The notes: generated by a model from the letters alone, not told the origin. A stretch of 35,796 nucleotides of DNA from Acidimicrobiia bacterium (GCA_009694295.1 SHVJ01000011.1:1-35796); one strand, 5' to 3'; positions 15,411 to 23,326 are shown, counted from the first letter of the stretch. Numbers and translations: made by a program.

Positions 15411-15961
15411 AGCGACTTGGGGTTTCCGAAGATCTCGCGAACGCGCGGCTCGAAGTGCTCGAGCGGCAACGTGTCATAGGTGGGATCAAACGCGATCTGA
15501 TCCCACTCGTCGGCGAATTGGGCCGCGAGGTCGAACCAGGGCTCCCCGCGGTACTGCTCACGCGCGTTCGGGTCGCCGCCGAAGTGGTGGTAGTAGTGCC
15601 GGCCCTGAAAGTCCTGGTGGGCGCGAATCACCTGGTACAAGTCGTCGCTCACGTAGGACTTGAGGATCTCGGCGGCGATCTTCGGGTGGTTCGGCACGCT
15701 GACGGCCTTGCCGATGTCGTGGCAGAGCGAGGCGACGACCATCTCGTCGTTGGCGCCCGCGCGCTCGGCCAGCATCGCTGTCTGGAGGCAGTGCGTGAGC
15801 TGATCGACCGCGAACCCGTCGGTGATGTCGGCAAGGGAGCGCAACAAGGCCAGGACACCGTCGGCCACCCGGCCCTGGTTGTCCATTGTCTCCTTGCCGA
15901 TGGCTGCCCACTGCTCAGCCGTCGACTCGTCCATCCGCGTGAGTTTGGTGGTGGTCGTCAT
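15407..15961 (-). CDS. HD-domain protein (phosphohydrolase or di-iron oxygenase type)
   Basis: 184 residues from ATG at 15961. The metal motif is H57, then H81-D82 (SLCHDIGK), H92 and H115 (IRAHQDF), with D151 later. The C-terminal LPLEHFEPRVREIF is typical of a COG4341-like group. HD proteins of this kind are either phosphohydrolases or, as in PhnZ and myo-inositol oxygenase, mixed-valent di-iron oxygenases. The H-to-HD spacing of 24 residues equals that of PhnZ, but the rest does not align cleanly. Upstream ORF extension to 16306 is spurious and overlaps the divergent PLDc_N gene. Coupled to the PIG-L gene by GTGA. Confidence 0.78.
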   Translation of the reverse strand: MTTTTKLTRMDESTAEQWAAIGKETMDNQGRVADGVLALLRSLADITDGFAVDQLTHCLQTAMLAERAGANDEMVVASLCHDIGKAVSVPNHPKIAAEILKSYVSDDLYQVIRAHQDFQGRHYYHHFGGDPNAREQYRGEPWFDLAAQFADEWDQIAFDPTYDTLPLEHFEPRVREIFGNPKSL

Positions 15962-16057
15962 GGCGTCATTGTTCCACGGATCGACTGATCGGCCCACGAC
16001 ATCTGGGCTCCTCGTGCGTACACTTCCGCCACCGTCGGACGGGGGAAGGGGCTGCGA

Positions 16058-16414
16058 ATGCTGGCCGCAGAAGGACTCGTCGGCCTCGTCCTGTTCCTGT
16101 TCTGGGTGTGGGCGATCTTCGACTGCATCTCGACTGATGCCGCGTCGTGCCGCAATCTCCCGAAGGGCATGTGGCTGATCCTCGTCCTCATCCTTCCCGA
16201 CATCGGCGCGTTGGCGTGGCTGATCATCGGTCGGCCGGAGCGGGCCGGATGGCGACCAGGTTCCACCGACTACTCGCGACCAGGCCCCCTCGGCTTGGAG
16301 GACCATCCGCGCTCTGGCGCGTCGCTCGAGATCACCGATCGCCAGTCGGCCGAGCTCGACCGCAAGCTCCAGGATTGGGAGCGCGAGCAGGCGGAAAAGT
16401 CATCCGAAGGGTAG
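16058..16414 (+). CDS. PLDc_N-domain small membrane protein
   Basis: 118 residues. Two transmembrane helices (about 3-22 and 37-58) with the FDCI and LPKGMW...LPDIGALAWLIIGRP signature of the PLDc_N domain, found at the N-terminus of cardiolipin synthases and in stand-alone actinobacterial proteins. The rest is hydrophilic and charged. TACACT at 16019 and a GGAAGGGG ribosome site precede the ATG. Its TAG stop is followed in the same frame by a 37-residue coiled coil that ends at the next gene, so the natural protein may be longer. Function unknown. Confidence 0.78.
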   Translation: MLAAEGLVGLVLFLFWVWAIFDCISTDAASCRNLPKGMWLILVLILPDIGALAWLIIGRPERAGWRPGSTDYSRPGPLGLEDHPRSGASLEITDRQSAELDRKLQDWEREQAEKSSEG

Positions 16415-16438
16415 GCCGCGACTCCTGATCACCTGGAT

Positions 16439-16552
16439 GTGTGGGAGACCGAGCTGAACCGCCGAGAAGAAGAGCTTCGTCGTCGAGAGCTCGAGCTGCG
16501 TGAACGCGAGTTGCGGGCGCGCGAAGATGACATCGACGAAGGTGGTCGATGA
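16439..16552 (+). CDS. Coiled-coil tail segment, in frame with the PLDc_N protein
   Basis: 37 residues if read from GTG 16439. It is almost entirely Glu/Arg/Leu in a heptad-like pattern (WETELNRREEELRRRELEL). Its frame is that of the PLDc_N gene, separated from it only by TAG at 16412 and eight codons. Its TGA overlaps the start of the peroxiredoxin-like gene (ATGA). I think this is the C-terminal tail of the PLDc_N protein rather than an independent gene, because PLDc_N proteins in related bacteria often end in such charged helices. No good ribosome site lies before the GTG. Confidence 0.45.
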   Translation: MWETELNRREEELRRRELELRERELRAREDDIDEGGR

Positions 16553-17082
16553 TGGATGTGCAAGCGCTCGGCGAAGTCGAGCTTGAGGACGCGAACGGCG
16601 ACGTGCGCCGTATGGGCGACCTCTGGGCCGACAAGCCGGTTGTGCTGGTGTTCCTTCGCCACTTCGGCTGTCTGCTCTGCCGTGAGCACGCCACCGACCT
16701 TCGGGAGCGCTACGCCGACATCACGGCGCAGCACGGCGAGGTTGTTGCCGTGGGCACAGGGAACCGCCGGTATGCGGCGGCTTTTGTCGAAGAGGAGAAG
16801 GTGCCGTTCCCGGTGCTCGTCGATGACGACGGGCGCGCAGCGCACGCCGCAAGTGTGCAGAAGGTCAACTTCTTCAAGCTCGTCCTGAACCCGCGGAGCT
16901 GGGCTGGTACCCGACGCGCCCATCGGGCCGGACACCGAGTGCATCGAGCCGGTCGACGGGTCACGCAGCTCGGCGCGACGTTCGTGGTCGGGCCCGGCAA
17001 TCAGGTGCGGTATGAGCACCTCGATGCGCACTCAGCCGATCACGCGCCGCTCGATGTGGTCATCGGCGCGCTTCACGCCTGA
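16549..17082 (+). CDS. Peroxiredoxin-like (AhpC/TSA, PRXL2 type) protein
   Basis: 177 residues, starting at an ATG inside the overlap with the coiled-coil frame. The thioredoxin-fold strand VVLVFLRHFGCLLCREH carries C41-L-L-C44, in place of the PxxxTxxC of true peroxiredoxins, and matches the PRXL2/AhpC-TSA-like group. These proteins are thought to be thiol reductases or peroxidases. The middle RAHRAGHRVHRAGRR stretch is unusually basic. It follows the PLDc_N gene in one unit and converges on the M48-like gene 9 nt away. Substrate unknown. Confidence 0.78.
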   Translation: MMDVQALGEVELEDANGDVRRMGDLWADKPVVLVFLRHFGCLLCREHATDLRERYADITAQHGEVVAVGTGNRRYAAAFVEEEKVPFPVLVDDDGRAAHAASVQKVNFFKLVLNPRSWAGTRRAHRAGHRVHRAGRRVTQLGATFVVGPGNQVRYEHLDAHSADHAPLDVVIGALHA

Positions 17083-17091
17083 CGGTCGGCG

Positions 17092-18048
17092 TTACCGAAG
17101 GCCAGCGCCTCGCTCGAGCCGCTTGACGCGACGCGGCAGGATCCGATGCGTGCGGAGGAAGAGCTTCGACGCCCGGGTGTGTGGGTACTCGAGCCACAGA
17201 TGGGCGTTGGCTGGATCGCCGCGCCGGACGTCGCGTGGATCCTCGAGGATGCGCCGAAGCGCTTGAGCAAGCGCGACCGGGTTGCGGCAATAGCGGATCG
17301 CCAGACCGTCGGCCAGGCGCGCCCGGCTCCGCAAGACTCCGGCACGGAGCACTGCGCACACGGCGACGAACGGCAAGGAGACGAGTCCGAGCGGCGCGAG
17401 CAGCAGTGACACGTGATCAAGGTCGGCGAAGGCGGCGGCCCAAAGCTCGAACGTTCGCGACGTGAGCGCGTAGACGACCGTGTCGAGCGAGACTTCGAGC
17501 TCGACGACGCGGCCGATCTCGTACGCGAGCACCGCTTCGAGCTCGCGCTTGGGGAGCACATCGAGCAACCCGGTGGTGACGACGATCCACGCGGTCTCGG
17601 GTCGCCGCCCGACCGTCAGGCAGTTCGGAGCGTCGTCGATGACTACCGCCACTCGGGGAGCGTGCACGCCCGACGCGAGCCCGAGACCAAGAAGCAGCTT
17701 CTCGGCGCGTTCCACCGCGTCCTCCGGCATGCGTGGCGGGGGTTTGGGTGCGGCGCGCGGGCCTGGCCAGGCGCGCACGAAGTCGAGGACACGCGCTTCG
17801 GCGTGGAACAAGGAATACGCGAAGGTGCCGCCGGCGACGACCACGCCGAACGCCAAGCTGATCCAGCCTGCCCATTCCGCGAGGCCCCAGCCGTAGCCGA
17901 GCCCGGTGTCGAGCGGGTTGGAGACCGCACCAAGGATCCAGGCAACCGGGAACACGATCGCGCTCATGGTGAGGACCAGCACGAGCAGTCCACCCGCGGT
18001 GACGAGACGGATGCGTCGTCGTGCGGAGCGGATCAGATCCTCGTGCAC
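17092..18048 (-). CDS. Degenerate M48-like membrane protein, zinc motif lost
   Basis: 318 residues from GTG 18048. The frame stays open upstream to 18753, but that part is a shadow of the penicillin-acylase gene. Two N-terminal transmembrane helices (about 15-40 and 59-81) precede a domain with the order of HtpX/M48 peptidases: a RVAVVIDDAPNCLTVGRRP strand pair, an IVVTTGLLD strand, then LEAVLAYEIGR. There the HEXXH motif reads Y176-E-I-G-R180, so both zinc His are gone. A further membrane span lies at about 207-232. It is therefore probably a pseudo-protease or scaffold. Divergent from the penicillin-acylase gene. Confidence 0.72.
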   Translation of the reverse strand: MHEDLIRSARRRIRLVTAGGLLVLVLTMSAIVFPVAWILGAVSNPLDTGLGYGWGLAEWAGWISLAFGVVVAGGTFAYSLFHAEARVLDFVRAWPGPRAAPKPPPRMPEDAVERAEKLLLGLGLASGVHAPRVAVVIDDAPNCLTVGRRPETAWIVVTTGLLDVLPKRELEAVLAYEIGRVVELEVSLDTVVYALTSRTFELWAAAFADLDHVSLLLAPLGLVSLPFVAVCAVLRAGVLRSRARLADGLAIRYCRNPVALAQALRRILEDPRDVRRGDPANAHLWLEYPHTRASKLFLRTHRILPRRVKRLERGAGLR

Positions 18049-18102
18049 CCCGCGATGGTCGCACGCCGGGTGAATGTCGCTGAGCGCGCGGCGTTCGCGG
18101 CG

Positions 18103-18108
18103 TAGCGT
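18103..18108 (+). promoter_or_regulatory. -10 box TAGCGT for the penicillin-acylase-family gene
   Basis: TAGCGT ends 6 nt before GTG 18115 and is not followed by a ribosome site. The leaderless pattern favours the first of two consecutive GTG codons. Confidence 0.55.
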
Positions 18109-18114
18109 GCGCAC

Positions 18115-20388
18115 GTGGTGGAGGTTGAGGTCGCCGGTCTCGATGGCGAGGTCGTCATCCACCGGGACGTGTGGGGTATCCCGCATGTCCGGGCCACGAC
18201 CGGCCGCGACGCCTTTGTGGGCCAAGGTTTCGTGCAAGCCGAGGACCGCCTGGGCCAGCTCGAGTACGACCGCCGCCGGGCATACGGACGCTGGGCCGAG
18301 GTTGCCGGGCGTGGTGCGCTCGGGTTCGACGTGTTCGCGCGCCGCTGCGGACTCGGTGCGGCGGCTCACCGCGAGTTCGATGCGTTGACCCCGGAGGCAC
18401 AGGAGCCGTTGATCGCATTTGCTGCTGGCGTCAACGCATTCCTCGGTACTGGCGCGCCACTTGCGCCGGATGTGCGCGTCGCGGAAATCGTGCCGGAGCC
18501 GTGGTCGCCATGGGACTGCTGCGCGGTCTTCCTCGTTCGGCATGTCGCTTTCGCCAACTGGCAACGCAAGCTCTGGCGAGGCCGGCTCGCAGTAGTGCTC
18601 GGCGGCGAGGCCGCGGCCCGTCTCGAAGGCAACGACGCCAGCGACGTGCCGTTGATCGTGCCGCCCGGCTCGTGGTGGCGGGCAGCGCCGCGCGATCCGA
18701 ACGGACTCGACCCGGTCACGTCGGCGACGGCTGCGCTCGTGGAGACCGCGCACGGAAGCAACGCCTGGGTCGTCTCCGGTTCACGCACCGATTCCGGGCT
18801 CCCGTTGCTCGCGGGCGATCCACATCGGTTGGTGGAGGCACCTGGCGTCTATTACCAGTGCCGGCTCGCGTGCCCCGAGTTCGACGCGTTCGGTCTCGCG
18901 TTCGTGGGCGTACCGGGCTTGCCGCACTTCGGGCAGACCGAGCACGTCGCCTGGGGTGTCACCAACGCGAACGGCGACTACCAGGATCTCTACGTCGAGC
19001 GCTTCCGCGGCGACGACTCACTCGAGTACGAAACACCTGGAGGTTGGCTTGCTCCGGCGCATCACACCGAGACGATTGTCGTTCGCGGTGACGACGAGGT
19101 GGTGATCGACTGCTTCGAGACCCGACACGGTCCGGTCGTGTTCGGCGATCCGGCGCAGGGCCATGCCGTCGCGTTACGTTCGACCGCGTTGGTCGAGCCG
19201 AGTCCAGGGCTCTCAGTGCTCGCGCCGATGTTGCGCGCTACCGACGTCGACGGGCTCGATGTGATCATGCGCGCGTGGGTTGACCCTGCGAACAATCTCG
19301 TGAGTGCGGACACCGCCGGCAACATCGCGTACCGCACGATCGGCCGCATCCCGGTGCGTGCTCGGGCGAACGCGTGGGGTCCGGTCCCCGGTTGGACCGA
19401 CGATCACGAGTGGCGCGACGTCGTGCCGTATGACTCGCTTCCGCGAGCGAAGAACCCCGACGATGGCCTCATCGTGACCGCCAACCAGCGGATCGTGGGC
19501 GATGACTATCCGCACTATCTCGGGTTGGACTACGCGCGGCCGGATCGCGCGATCCGTCTGCACAAGCGGCTCGACACCATCTCCGGCGCTGATGCGGCTG
19601 CGATGGCCGACGTGCATCGCGACCGTCGCTCCCTGCCCGCGGACGTGTGGGTCGATCGCTTGAGCCACCTCGAAGGGGCTGACGAATGGGAGCTCCTCGC
19701 CCTCGAAGCGCTCCGGGCATGGGACCGGGTGATGAGCGTCGACTCGGTCGCGGCCGCTGTCTACATGGTCGTGCGTGATGCGGTCGGGCGCGTCATCGCT
19801 CACGATCCCCGTCTCGCCACACTGCGGGCACCGATCACCGGTGAGCCGACCGCCACATTCGCGCCACTCGAGATGCGACTGTGGCCGCTACTCACGCCGT
19901 TGTTGGCCCGCGACGACCGCCTCCTGTTGCGCGCCGACCAGACCTGGGACGACGTGTTGGCGATGGCGCTCAGCGACGGTGTGGGTGTGCTGCGCACCGT
20001 GTTCGGTGACGAACCTGCGGCCTGGAGATGGGGAGCGCTCCATGTGTGCTCGCCCCGCCATCCGCTCTCGGCGGTGCATCCCGAGACCGATGGTGCACTC
20101 GATCCGCCTGGTGTCGAGATGGGTGGGGAGTGGGACACCGTGTTCAGCGCGGCGCACCCAGCCGGGACGGGATTCGGTGTGACGACCGCGTCGGTCGCGC
20201 GCTACGTGTTCGACCTGGATGGTCGACGGTCGAGCTCCTGGGTCGTGCCGCTTGGAGCTTCAGGTACCGCTGGTGATCCGCATTTCGCCGATCAGCAGCG
20301 CGCGTGGGCCGACGGTGTGGTGGTACCGATCGATCTCGATGTGTCGGAGAGGTCCGAACCGGTGACCCGGCTCAGGCCGGAGCGCTGA
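18115..20388 (+). CDS. Penicillin acylase-family N-terminal-nucleophile hydrolase
   Basis: 757 residues. The fold begins with IHRDVWGIPHV and QGFVQAEDRL, as usual. The autocatalytic Ser is S215 in HGSNAWVVSG, preceded by a spacer, so the precursor would split into an alpha chain of about 200 residues and a beta chain of about 540. GDPHR and the LPHFGQTEHVAWGVTNANGD block follow. Relatives hydrolyse penicillins, acyl-homoserine lactones or other N-acyl compounds. Most have a signal peptide, and none is seen here, so it may stay in the cytosol. Ends overlap the following minus-strand gene by 17 nt. Confidence 0.9.
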   Translation: MVEVEVAGLDGEVVIHRDVWGIPHVRATTGRDAFVGQGFVQAEDRLGQLEYDRRRAYGRWAEVAGRGALGFDVFARRCGLGAAAHREFDALTPEAQEPLIAFAAGVNAFLGTGAPLAPDVRVAEIVPEPWSPWDCCAVFLVRHVAFANWQRKLWRGRLAVVLGGEAAARLEGNDASDVPLIVPPGSWWRAAPRDPNGLDPVTSATAALVETAHGSNAWVVSGSRTDSGLPLLAGDPHRLVEAPGVYYQCRLACPEFDAFGLAFVGVPGLPHFGQTEHVAWGVTNANGDYQDLYVERFRGDDSLEYETPGGWLAPAHHTETIVVRGDDEVVIDCFETRHGPVVFGDPAQGHAVALRSTALVEPSPGLSVLAPMLRATDVDGLDVIMRAWVDPANNLVSADTAGNIAYRTIGRIPVRARANAWGPVPGWTDDHEWRDVVPYDSLPRAKNPDDGLIVTANQRIVGDDYPHYLGLDYARPDRAIRLHKRLDTISGADAAAMADVHRDRRSLPADVWVDRLSHLEGADEWELLALEALRAWDRVMSVDSVAAAVYMVVRDAVGRVIAHDPRLATLRAPITGEPTATFAPLEMRLWPLLTPLLARDDRLLLRADQTWDDVLAMALSDGVGVLRTVFGDEPAAWRWGALHVCSPRHPLSAVHPETDGALDPPGVEMGGEWDTVFSAAHPAGTGFGVTTASVARYVFDLDGRRSSSWVVPLGASGTAGDPHFADQQRAWADGVVVPIDLDVSERSEPVTRLRPER

Positions 20389-20863
20389 GGAGCGCCAAGC
20401 CGGAGCGGAAGAACTCCAGCATGGTCCCGTGCGCGCTCGTGGCTGTGGCCACGGCCGCGTAGGGCAGACTCGCGCCGGCGAAAACGGTGTCGTTCCAGTA
20501 GTCGGCTTCGGGTACGTCCGCCCAATGCGTCACGTACAAGTACGGCTCCGGGTGCTGCTCATCGCCAGGTGACACCCCGAACGTGCCGCGTGTGCCGAGC
20601 TCCTCGCTCCCGAGCTCGATCGCCGCGTCGAAGTGCTCCGGCCACAGCGTCAATGTCGACGGGGCCGCCCCTTCGCCTGCGTGCTGTTGAAGGTCGCCGA
20701 GCACCGACCAGCCGATCTCGAACCAGTTCGCCAGGACGTCCGCCGCGTTCGCATCCACCTTCAGTGGCGCTTCCGGTTCCAGGCGTGTCACCGGCGCGAA
20801 CACGTTCGCCGGTGCACCGGGCTCGATTCCCGCTGCTGCGGCTGCATCGCCAACCGTCGTCAA
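20372..20863 (-). CDS. C-terminal part of an unknown conserved protein, split by TAA
   Basis: 163 residues if started at TTG 20863, directly after the TAA of the preceding frame. It is acidic, with DANAADVLANWFEIGW, LTLWPEHFDAAIEL and a PYLYVTHWADVPEADYWN segment. Both halves look like parts of one actinobacterial family of about 240 residues that I recall only as hypothetical; no function is known to me. Without the TAA, the gene would be 20372-21106. The segment has no start signal of its own. Overlaps the convergent acylase gene by 17 nt. Confidence 0.55.
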   Translation of the reverse strand: MTTVGDAAAAAGIEPGAPANVFAPVTRLEPEAPLKVDANAADVLANWFEIGWSVLGDLQQHAGEGAAPSTLTLWPEHFDAAIELGSEELGTRGTFGVSPGDEQHPEPYLYVTHWADVPEADYWNDTVFAGASLPYAAVATATSAHGTMLEFFRSGLALLSAPA

Positions 20864-21106
20864 TTAATGCGTTTCCGTCACATCGCCCCGAACGATCCGC
20901 AGGTCAGTTCCGACAACGTGCAACGTTTCGTTCACGCCGTCACGATCGAACGGAGGTGTTCCGAAGCCGCCGGGAGTCACTTGGAGGCCGATGCGACCGG
21001 TGGCGTCGTACCGAGCTCGCGCCAGGACGTGCTCCGCGAGGCAGTGCCAAGACTCTCGAGTCCGAACGAAGGCGTCGGGATCGCCGATGGAGGGAAGGCT
21101 GGTCAT
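20864..21106 (-). CDS. N-terminal part of the same split unknown protein
   Basis: 80 residues from ATG 21106, ending at TAA 20864-20866. It contains ESWHCLAEHVLARARY and TGRIGLQVTPGGFGTPPF. The frame continues without a break after the TAA. It lies 9 nt after the alpha/beta hydrolase gene on the same strand, so the two were probably one transcript. Read as one, the pair gives 243 sense codons with a single nonsense codon. Confidence 0.55.
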   Translation of the reverse strand: MTSLPSIGDPDAFVRTRESWHCLAEHVLARARYDATGRIGLQVTPGGFGTPPFDRDGVNETLHVVGTDLRIVRGDVTETH

Positions 21107-21115
21107 TCAGATCAG

Positions 21116-22018
21116 TCAGCTGGTGAGGAAGTCGTCGAGCAGGTGCGCGAGTTCGATCGGTCGATCGCCTTGGATGCTGTGCCCCGCGCCATCAACGAGT
21201 TCGACCCGCGCGTTCGGTTGGCGGCGGCGAAGCTCGGCCTCGTCATCGTCGTCGACGACCGTGCCTTGGGCCGCGCCGCGCACGAGCACGATCGGCACCT
21301 CGATCTGACCGACGTCGTCCCACAGCATCGCGAAGTCGGCCGGGATCTCCATCTCGGTCTCCTCGAGGATGCGAGGCCGCTGGTAGCGCCAGACCCAGCG
21401 CCCGTCGTCGCGCTCGATCGCGTTGTGGAGCACGCCGCGACGTAGTGATGAAACGCTCCGCGTCGGGTTGAACTCGATCGTGCGCGCCAGGATCTCGTCG
21501 AGGCTCTCGAACGAGTCGGGACCGGCGATGAACTGAGCGATGGGCGCGGCCTTGTCGCGATCCACTCCGGGGGTCACGTCGATGAGCGCGAGCTTGCGCA
21601 CGAGCTCGGGTGCGTGCGTGGCCAGGGCGATCGAGGTGAGGCCCCCAAGGCTCATGCCCACGACCATTCCGGCGTCGGGCGCAAGTGTGCGCAGCGCGAC
21701 CGCAACATCGGCCGCGTTCTGGCGCGGACCGAAGGGCCCGTCGTCACGGTGGTCGGAGTGACCGTGCCCGGGGAGATCGACCGCAACCAGCGGACGCCCC
21801 ATCGCCATCGCAACCGTGTCCCACGTGTGCGCGTTCTGCGCGCCCCCGTGGAGCAACACGATCTCGGGCGGCGCCGAGCCCCACACCAGCGCGCTCACAT
21901 TGCGGTCGTCGGCCACGGGCACTTCGACACGTCGGACGTCGGGTGGGCCGTCGAAGGGCAGCCCGAACTCCTGCGCGTTCTCGTGGAACAACCCGAACTC
22001 GTCGTAATGAAGGGTCAC
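21116..22018 (-). CDS. Alpha/beta hydrolase
   Basis: 300 residues. LLHGGAQNAHTWD is the oxyanion-hole region. The nucleophile elbow is GMSLGG, the late His is in GAGHSIQGD, and the acid is probably the Asp in the DDDDEAE region or just before it. It resembles epoxide hydrolase/haloperoxidase or lactonase types, and the substrate cannot be named. Start is GTG with TAGCGT 7 nt upstream, so a leaderless message is likely. The split unknown gene follows by 9 nt. Confidence 0.85.
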   Translation of the reverse strand: MTLHYDEFGLFHENAQEFGLPFDGPPDVRRVEVPVADDRNVSALVWGSAPPEIVLLHGGAQNAHTWDTVAMAMGRPLVAVDLPGHGHSDHRDDGPFGPRQNAADVAVALRTLAPDAGMVVGMSLGGLTSIALATHAPELVRKLALIDVTPGVDRDKAAPIAQFIAGPDSFESLDEILARTIEFNPTRSVSSLRRGVLHNAIERDDGRWVWRYQRPRILEETEMEIPADFAMLWDDVGQIEVPIVLVRGAAQGTVVDDDDEAELRRRQPNARVELVDGAGHSIQGDRPIELAHLLDDFLTS

Positions 22019-22025
22019 GGTCGAG

Positions 22026-22031
22026 ACGCTA
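22026..22031 (-). promoter_or_regulatory. -10 box TAGCGT for the alpha/beta hydrolase
   Basis: TAGCGT on the minus strand ends 7 nt before the GTG start. Confidence 0.5.
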
Positions 22032-22063
22032 TCCCGATGTCGAAACTGGCGGCATCGAAGCGA

Positions 22064-23236
22064 CTAGGGGAGTAGATCGGTACAGGCGCGGAGTTCGTTC
22101 CAGTGGGCGACTTCGGCGTCGTATTCGGCGCCTGGTGCATACGGGGTGGGGATGCCGCCGCGGATGCGGGCGGGGACCCATTCGTACGAGTCGGTGTCGC
22201 GGCCGGTGATCGTGACCTTGAGCACGCCGGTGCGTCCGTACTCGCCCGACTCGTTGTAGAAGGCGAAGTTGCCGAGCCCGTAGCCGACGAACGCGGTGCC
22301 GAGACGTCCACCGCCTTCGAGGATGTGCGCGTGCGATCCCACCACGATGTCGGCGCCAGCCGCGACGAGCGACGCGGCGAGCGCCTTCTGCCGATCGGTG
22401 GCGCAGCCGATCCGCTCGACGCCCCAATGGAGGAACACCACGATGGTGTCGACCTCGGGCCGCACCGCTTGGATGCCGGCGACCATGCGCGCCTCCGACT
22501 CGTACTTCGTAGACGCCACGCCAGGTTGCGCGTCGGTCGCGGTCCAAGCGGTGACGTATTCCTCACCCATCACGTCGGTTGCGCCGAAGATGGCGATCCG
22601 CTGGCCGCGCACCTCCGTGCGGTACGGGGCGAAGGCGTCGGCGGCATTGGCGCCGACCCCGATGACGGGCACGGTGCTCGCAGCACGCGCCGCGAGTGTG
22701 TCGGCGAGCCCCTCGGGTCCGAAGTCGATGCTGTGGTTGTTCGCCTCGTTGATCACATCGACGCCGGCAGCTTGTAGCGCCACGAGCGCTGTGGCTGGAG
22801 CTCGGAAGTTGAATTCCTTCGGGATGATCGTGTTCTGCTCGGTGATCGCCGACTCCAGGTTCACGACGGCGATATCGACACTGGACAGCACGGGCGCGAT
22901 CGGGGCGAACATCCCGCCGGGGTCGCTCGCAAGCTTCGTGCGCAGCACGCCCTCGAAGTGCATGTCGCCGGCAAACGCGAACGTGACCGCAGTGCCGTTC
23001 CCGCGTCGAGGATCGCGGGTCGTTGTCGTCGTCGGCGGCAGCGTGGTCGTCGTGGCCTTTGGCGTTCGTGGCGTCGCGCTCACGTCTGAACCGTCTGACC
23101 CGGAGAGCGCGAGTGCAGCCACCGCGGCGACCACGACCACGGCAAGGACGGAGCCGCTGATCACGGTACGACGCCGAGCCCGGCGGCGTTGCTCTGTGCG
23201 GCGTGTCGATCGCGGAGAGGGCGTTGGGATGCTCAT
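22064..23236 (-). CDS. CapA-like membrane-anchored metallophosphoesterase
   Basis: 390 residues. A basic N-terminus and one transmembrane helix (about 25-45) are followed by a Thr-rich linker and the CapA/PgsA phosphoesterase domain: FAGDMHFEG, VVNLESAIT, EANNHSID, FLHWGVE and VGSHAHI provide the metal ligands. CapA proteins take part in poly-gamma-glutamate capsule synthesis in bacilli. In actinobacteria many exist without capB or capC, as here, so that role is not assured. ATG start with TACGCT 9 nt upstream. Divergent from ctaA. Confidence 0.85.
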   Translation of the reverse strand: MSIPTPSPRSTRRTEQRRRARRRTVISGSVLAVVVVAAVAALALSGSDGSDVSATPRTPKATTTTLPPTTTTTRDPRRGNGTAVTFAFAGDMHFEGVLRTKLASDPGGMFAPIAPVLSSVDIAVVNLESAITEQNTIIPKEFNFRAPATALVALQAAGVDVINEANNHSIDFGPEGLADTLAARAASTVPVIGVGANAADAFAPYRTEVRGQRIAIFGATDVMGEEYVTAWTATDAQPGVASTKYESEARMVAGIQAVRPEVDTIVVFLHWGVERIGCATDRQKALAASLVAAGADIVVGSHAHILEGGGRLGTAFVGYGLGNFAFYNESGEYGRTGVLKVTITGRDTDSYEWVPARIRGGIPTPYAPGAEYDAEVAHWNELRACTDLLP

Positions 23237-23245
23237 GGCGCTCTG

Positions 23246-23251
23246 AGCGTA
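23246..23251 (-). promoter_or_regulatory. -10 box TACGCT for the CapA-like gene
   Basis: TACGCT on the minus strand ends 9 nt before the ATG start. Confidence 0.45.
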
Positions 23252-23311
23252 CCGATGCCCAGATCGTTCGCCTGATCAGTGCCCGGATCGGGAGGTCCCT
23301 CTCACAGGGCG

Positions 23312-23317
23312 TACGAT
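23312..23317 (+). promoter_or_regulatory. -10 box TACGAT for ctaA
   Basis: TACGAT ends 9 nt before the ATG at 23327. It supports that start over an upstream in-frame ATG at 23279. Confidence 0.5.
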
Positions 23318-23326
23318 CGCCCGCCG

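Noticed and set aside
18049-18753. Long N-terminal extension of the M48-like gene
   Set aside because: It lies opposite the penicillin-acylase gene and lacks domain features. GTG 18048 directly precedes the real membrane protein.
15372-20866. Genome-wide reassignment of TAG or TAA as sense codons
   Set aside because: Many intact genes in this window end properly at TAG or TAA, for example amidase, ctaA, rmuC, the alpha-oxoamine synthase and the SDR.
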